64,000 bases of DNA from Ischnura elegans (lineage: Eukaryota; Arthropoda; Insecta; Odonata; Coenagrionidae): assembly GCF_921293095.1 (NCBI RefSeq), contig NC_060252.1, positions 78,884,866-78,948,865 of the forward strand. The letters are read 5' to 3'. The notes under the pieces were generated by a model. It was not told the DNA's origin. It did no database searches and was given only the letters and a program-made list of their open reading frames with translations. The position numbers were made by a program, and so were the translations under genes. Positions 58,929 through 64,000 of this stretch are shown here, one piece after another; the stretch's first letter is position 1; every line of letters starts with the position of its first letter.

Positions 58929-61694
58929 TATGCCCTTGGAGGAATGGATTCGTGGAGGTGAAGACAGTGGGGGAAGTAGAATCAGATACAAAGGAAGAAG
59001 CTTGTTGGAGTACCTACATATATGGAGCAGTGGCAATATGAGTATACATATTGGCATTATCATCACCAAAAAATCTGCTGTTGGGTGATCTCAATGAGCC
59101 CTAGAAGCAATCTGGAATACATCAGACTACGTGCATAAATCACGAATATTACAAAAGAGGATCCTCAAGTCGGCCTATAAATGTGCTGTCACACACCATG
59201 CATTTAAATGGGTTCACAAAAGCCACCACTCACGTCACTGACCGACAAATTGATCCGAGGTTTCATGGAGAAATAAGGTATAATTAGAGGCGTTAACCAA
59301 ACTTTATTAACATGATGATGTGATGTATCAAATTCTTTCTTTTTCAATGCTATTCCTCACAATTAAAAACATTACACAACAAAATATAGGAAAAAAGTGG
59401 ATCGCATTGCCCTTGTCACCGTGCCGTGCACATTTTTGAAAACTGATTCAAATGCAACTGAAGTGGCCACAGAAATCGGCCTTCTGTGGGATGGAATTGG
59501 GCCTCCTCTATGCTGTCCCCTTGGCATAAACAATAACATTTGTTTTATTTACGTAAAATATGAATATTTTGAGAAAATAAGTTAAAGTTTGGATTGTCTG
59601 TGTATTAAAGCCTGTCTTTTCCAAGCTTGGGATTATGACTCTACAGCTTGTACATATATAAATACCTTTGCAATGTCAAAGATAATCTGTGCTCATTGGA
59701 AAAAAGGTCTAATTTTCATAATCTCTACACAAGGAACTGTGACACCCTAGACGTCCTTTATTGCAGGTTAAGCAAAAATAGCCATTCATTTGACATATTA
59801 AAAATTCGTTTTTTTAACAGACTGCACCCAGAAGCTTAAGTTGTGAGTGTGTCAAAGTTTAAAAAAGTTGTACATGACTGGCTATTAAAAAAAGCCTTTT
59901 ACTCCATAAATGAGTTTTTCAAATGTGAAATTGTGTTGTCCTTTATATATGCATAATCCTATTGATTTTGCCATATGTATTTTGTGTATTTGTTAATTCC
60001 TATAAGTATGACGAAGACTATTGCAAATTCAAATTTGTTTAATGTCCAATAACTATTATTATTATTACAATTATTTGTCCCGCCTCTACCCATCATTTGC
60101 CTAGAAAATTGGGAGTTTACAGTACTGGAAGGAGACAGCAAACACGTCCAAGGAAAAAAGTAGAAACAAAAGGATCAGAAAAGAATGTACAAAAGAAAGA
60201 CATGAGAATGTTTCAAAATGCACTGGGACCTGAGAGAGGAGAAGAAATAACATGGGTAAGGAAGCTGTCTTTGATTGTAGCCAAGAATATGTAAAAAATA
60301 AATAAAAATCTAACTGAATTAAAATAATAAAGATTCACCACTACTATTACAATATATATAAAATAAATTTCTCTAATTAAATGAAAATAACCAACACTAG
60401 TCAATGTCAACCACTCTCCAGCTTCTGCAATGTAATTGCAACAAATATCTATCATAAACTTGAGGGGAACAGAAAAAAATTCTTAGTCATACCTGCTCTA
60501 ATGTTAATGTGAGAGCAAAGGCAAGCCTTTATCAAAACACTTAACTCAGTATGCTGCACACACAATACAATATTAGTCACTGTCATGAAAACTGAAAGAA
60601 GAAGTAGTATAAGTTAGATGAAATTAGACTACCTTAAGAAGAGGAAAATTAAAATAACAAAATATTAGTGAATTATCCATGCCTGTAATTCTTCTCATTC
60701 TGTAAAATATCTGTAATTCTAAATCATATATGCTTTTGCACAGTAACGTTAAGCAGTATTTTAAGTACATGGGTTAGTGAAACAAAAGATGATACCTTAT
60801 TTTCCATTGTAAAATTAAGTAACACAAGTTTGAAAACCATTATCTCCGAAGACTGGTCATCCAATTGTAAAAGAAAATACATCAACTAAAAAATCATTTA
60901 CTAATTAATTTACTAATGACACACAAACTATTTTGATGTTGATAATAATATCACTCTGCTACCAGGAATGAAATTTCGGTGCATTCTTTTGGTTTCCACA
61001 TGTATGCATCCTGACTTATGACTTTGTACATAAAAAGCTATAATACTAGCAAGCCACCACCATTTAAAGGTGAAGAACTTGGGATTCTGACATTCAAAAA
61101 GCAAAAAACCAAGTTTAAAGCAAAAGCTAAGGTAAAAATGGCAGTTTCCCTAGACTTCGTACATACATTTTAATGAGGAATGTTGATAAAATCAAGTTAA
61201 AAAATATTTGACAATTATCTTACAACATGAAAACAAAAAATAATTTCACGACATAAATCATTTTATACCCCTACTATTCTAATAACTGAAGATACCTCAT
61301 GGGCATAATTACAATGCATAACTGCACAAAGTAACAATGTTCACGTACACACAAACTCACTCGAAATTGGCATAATGACATCTTAAATAAAACTTGTAAT
61401 TAATTTGTGTCATTGTATATGCAATAAGGACTTATTCCCTCCTCTAATAATAATTAATACAAAAAAATGCAACAGAACTTAAGTGCACACCATCAACATC
61501 TGAAAATAATTTTCATCTCAGTCATGACTATTTGACCAAATATAAACTATGAATTACGTTATAATTTAAAATGACTTAACTAAGGCTTCTAAAGTCCTCT
61601 TCATTACTTCTCACTTTACCACACCAAAAAATGATGTCTTTCAACAACAGTATAGTTTGTCATAAAAAATTGCTCTTAAAAAAATAAATAACAG
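58929..61694. other. AT-rich, no gene recognised
   Basis: No recognisable coding sequence on either strand. If the minus-strand terminal exon at 61695-61763 is real, this would be its 3' untranslated region and beyond. Confidence 0.5.
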
Positions 61695-61763
61695 TCACTC
61701 AGCCATCGAAGTTACTGGAAGATGAGAGTATTTTGCAAAGAATTCCTCAGCTGCTTCAATATG
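61695..61763 (-). CDS. Candidate terminal exon, unknown host gene
   Basis: On the minus strand a strong acceptor (TTTAATTTTCTCTCAG) precedes a 69-nt frame beginning HIEAAEEFFAKYSHLP and closed by TGA. Acceptor quality and composition are coding-like, but I recognise no protein. An open frame also runs upstream through the acceptor. Confidence rests only on the splice signal and frame. Confidence 0.3.
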   Translation of the reverse strand, partial: HIEAAEEFFAKYSHLPVTSMAE

Positions 61764-62061
61764 CTGAGAGAAAATTAAAGCTATAATGATACTGACTATA
61801 ATATAATTGAAGTCTACAAAAACACACCAAATGACTACACTACGAGTGAATGAAACTGGATGGCAAGAAAAGAAGAAAAATTGAATTTTTGTTTGAAAAA
61901 ACCTCCACCTAGCAATAAACATTATAAATGGCAACATTGTCAAGCCAGGTTGTAGTACCACCCTCTCAGAGTGCTCATGGCTTAGGATAGAAGCACCCTT
62001 TTGTGTTACAAATATCATTGAAAGTGCAACCTCACGCTGGTAACCATCATGGGAAAGCACA

Positions 62062-62114
62062 TTAAAATGTGTTTGTAAGGTGCTCCTCAGCGCTCTTGAC
62101 AGCCTGGGCAACTT
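62062..62114 (-). CDS. Candidate alternative terminal exon, unknown host gene
   Basis: On the minus strand, after TTTTTTAACTTAG, the frame encodes VAQAVKSAEEHLTNTF and then a stop. It is 300 bp upstream of the other candidate and has a similar alanine/glutamate-rich look. It could be an alternative last exon of the same gene. No relative is recognised. Confidence 0.25.
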
Positions 62115-63786
62115 CTAAGTTAAAAAACCTGAATCATATGATCATTATATTGCATCTGTAAAGAGTCTGCCTCCAATGATATCACACCAGAGTGCTGCAC
62201 AATAAAAATTTCCAATGAATAATTTTCCCCATTTTGGAAGTGGCTGCATAAAGCCCTCATTAGCTAAACCACAGGTTGTGGGCTCTGATTCCCACTGTGA
62301 AGGTTTTTCCTATCTAGCATTTGGGTTTTTGTATTGGTCAGGATAGATTGCCAGATACACTTGATGTAGAAGGGCTGAAGCCCTGATATCCAAGAATTAA
62401 CTATTGTGGCTATATGGTGAGAGATGACATAATTATACATCTAATGACATAGCTGGAACTGTGAGCCAATCGTTTCCAAGCATCAAAAATGGAAGAGATT
62501 ACGTTATATGATCACCTTCACACAGCAGTTACCTACATGAAAACTTGTGGATGATGCAACTTATGACACACTGACGAGACAGTTTTTGATATGTCACAGA
62601 GGTCTGATGTATCCTCATAAATAAATTTCCCACATCCATCATCAGTCTACCATGCATCATACAATCACAGACACATAGTTTTTGGAAACCAGTGCTTGAT
62701 GAGGCTGTTTTTGAGGCTTTTAAAATAAAAAAAAAATAAATACAGTAAGGTGAAGTAAGAATAGCTTAATTAAATGTACCCCATCACTTTTCGTAAGATT
62801 GTATAACATAAAATTTTCAATTTCTCAAGATTCCATTTTGCCAATCTGAGTTCACAACCATAACAAGGGATTGAAATACCATGTTCAACTTATGATGGAG
62901 TGAGGGCTGTAAACAGGAAATGGCAAATTATGCAAAAAGGGACAACAAATAAGATGTGCTTAGGTTCTGCAAAAAAATGAGACACTGATTTAGAAAATTA
63001 TAGCAAGCGCTATTACCTTTACACTCCCTGAAAAGCAGCCATTAGAGCCAACCTTAATAACGACAGCAAAAATGATAGTATGATTCAGGCTTAAATAGTG
63101 AATGCATTAAGTGCAACTCCCAATGTGTAGATAAGCAGCATTGCGCGTCACCAGGCAAACATGAAGAATTTTGCAACCGCTCCAATTTCCAAACTATTCG
63201 AAGTTCAAATTCATACTCCTCAAAGTATCGTACTACTTGAAAAAATTGAACACGGGAACACTCACCCTTTCATACTTCACCAATCATAAATCACCATTTA
63301 AACTATGAAACATTAGATGATCACTATTTTGGTATGTCACAGACTCGCCTTCCATGCTACCCAAGGTGTGGATAAAAATCTCTGAATACAACCATTCTCA
63401 AAACTATAACTATGTATTTGGATGGATGAAATACAAATTTCAGCACTCACTGTGAGATTTCTTTACGCAAATTCAAGAAGAGGACTAATTATGGCCAATT
63501 ATCATGTTGTTGAGTATCCTGCTAAAAACACTTGCACATAAAACTATGCAGCAAAAGCTGTGAAATAAAAATCTGTCATGAAGTAGAAAAGCCACAATAA
63601 AAAAATATGTATTCCATTCACATAAAAAAAGAGAAATTACCATCTGTGAAGGGGTTCATGGAAGTGTGACAAAAGATATTCATGTGAATATAGAAAGAAT
63701 ATTTGCTCATAAAGGGCTTCTAACAGAAGCCTATCACGGCAGGCACATGCTGGGATATCTGCACCCTCTAATACCAAGTAACTCAC
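62115..63786. other. No gene recognised; possible SINE at about 62225-62400
   Basis: AT-rich. Around 62260-62300 a GGTTGTGGGCTCTGATTCCC stretch resembles a B-box-like promoter of a tRNA-derived SINE, but the A-box and ends are not clear. Confidence 0.3.
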
Positions 63787-63894
63787 ATTGATCAATGTTC
63801 TCACACATTTCTGCCAACCAGAAGGGTCATTACCCTCTTGCAGCAAGACTAGAAAGCCAAACGGGCCACCACCAACATGGCCTGCCAAGCAAAC
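63787..63894 (-). CDS. Candidate internal exon, unknown gene
   Basis: On the minus strand 36 codons (VCLAGHVGGGPFGFLVLLQE... to KCVRTLIN) are bounded by an AACAG acceptor and a strong GTGAGT donor, phase 0 at both ends. The frame continues open past the donor to 63637. No protein family is recognised, and an upstream exon would lie outside the window. Confidence 0.3.
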
Positions 63895-64000
63895 CTGTTG
63901 CCGTCACTCAACGCAGCAATGGTTGGAGACACACAGGCTTTGAAGGCACACTGGGGACATGGGACAGTTCCAAACAGCATCCATTTCCCCAACGATATAT

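Noticed and set aside
63637-64000. Resemblance of the minus-strand frame to a coronin N-terminus
   Set aside because: Only a glycine-rich GGGPF-like stretch is similar. The flanking residues do not fit and the frame is interrupted upstream.
1-64000. CRISPR arrays, bacterial operons, rRNA or tRNA genes
   Set aside because: No regular repeat-spacer array, ribosome-binding pattern or complete tRNA/rRNA was seen. The tandem repeats present have no unique spacers.

Overview
The window is eukaryotic nuclear DNA, most likely from an arthropod and probably an insect. Genes are split by GT-AG introns, most intergenic sequence is AT-rich, and the transposon families (Mutator with YqaJ, ISL2EU with THAP, piggyBac, pogo, Penelope, I/Jockey-like LINEs, Gypsy, Copia) are typical of insect genomes. 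Almost every recognisable gene belongs to a mobile element. Only a few weak exon candidates at the right end, on the minus strand, might be host coding sequence.

Layout. 0-4.4 kb holds a small hAT MITE with an exact 8-bp target duplication, a cluster of GGGCTCAAGTAGCCCG motifs, and otherwise unrecognised AT-rich sequence. 4.4-8.3 kb is an apparently intact DNA-transposon-like gene of about 767 aa, set among six or more copies of TGTAACATCCGTTACA, including a perfect 34-bp palindrome. 8.6-12.3 kb is a nine-exon, fully open Mutator-like transposase fused to a YqaJ-type nuclease. 14.5-21.8 kb is an ISL2EU (Harbinger-related) complex: a spliced THAP + DDE transposase on the plus strand and its SWIM/YqaJ partner, the latter present twice as a perfect 836-bp inverted repeat. 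21.8-27.2 kb is a Gypsy fossil whose gag-like and pol-like parts point in opposite directions.

27.3-32.3 kb contains minisatellites, a GC-rich unidentified repeat, a Gypsy integrase scrap and a broken zeste/Myb-like gene. 32.3-37.5 kb is a pile of fossils: Gypsy, an I-like LINE with an apparently inverted 5' part, and Copia. 37.6-38.2 kb has a minus-strand hammerhead-ribozyme motif of Penelope type next to a THAP-protein exon. 39.2-42.3 kb is a broken DNA transposon with two gene remnants. 43.0-46.9 kb has two piggyBac remnants. 45.4-48.3 kb carries Penelope and LINE fragments and an exact 279-bp duplication. 48.7-54.1 kb is a Copia fossil into which a complete, apparently intact 3.0-kb pogo-like element (49363-52398) has inserted. 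54.1-64.0 kb is mostly AT-rich with a second Penelope scrap, a small MITE and weak exon candidates.

Three DDE systems look intact or nearly so (the 4.4-8.3 kb element, Mutator-YqaJ, pogo). Two of them, though unrelated, share a design: a short palindromic motif repeated inside the element as well as near its ends, presumably transposase binding sites. The Mutator and ISL2EU elements both pair a DDE transposase with a YqaJ nuclease, fused in one case and as a separate gene in the other.
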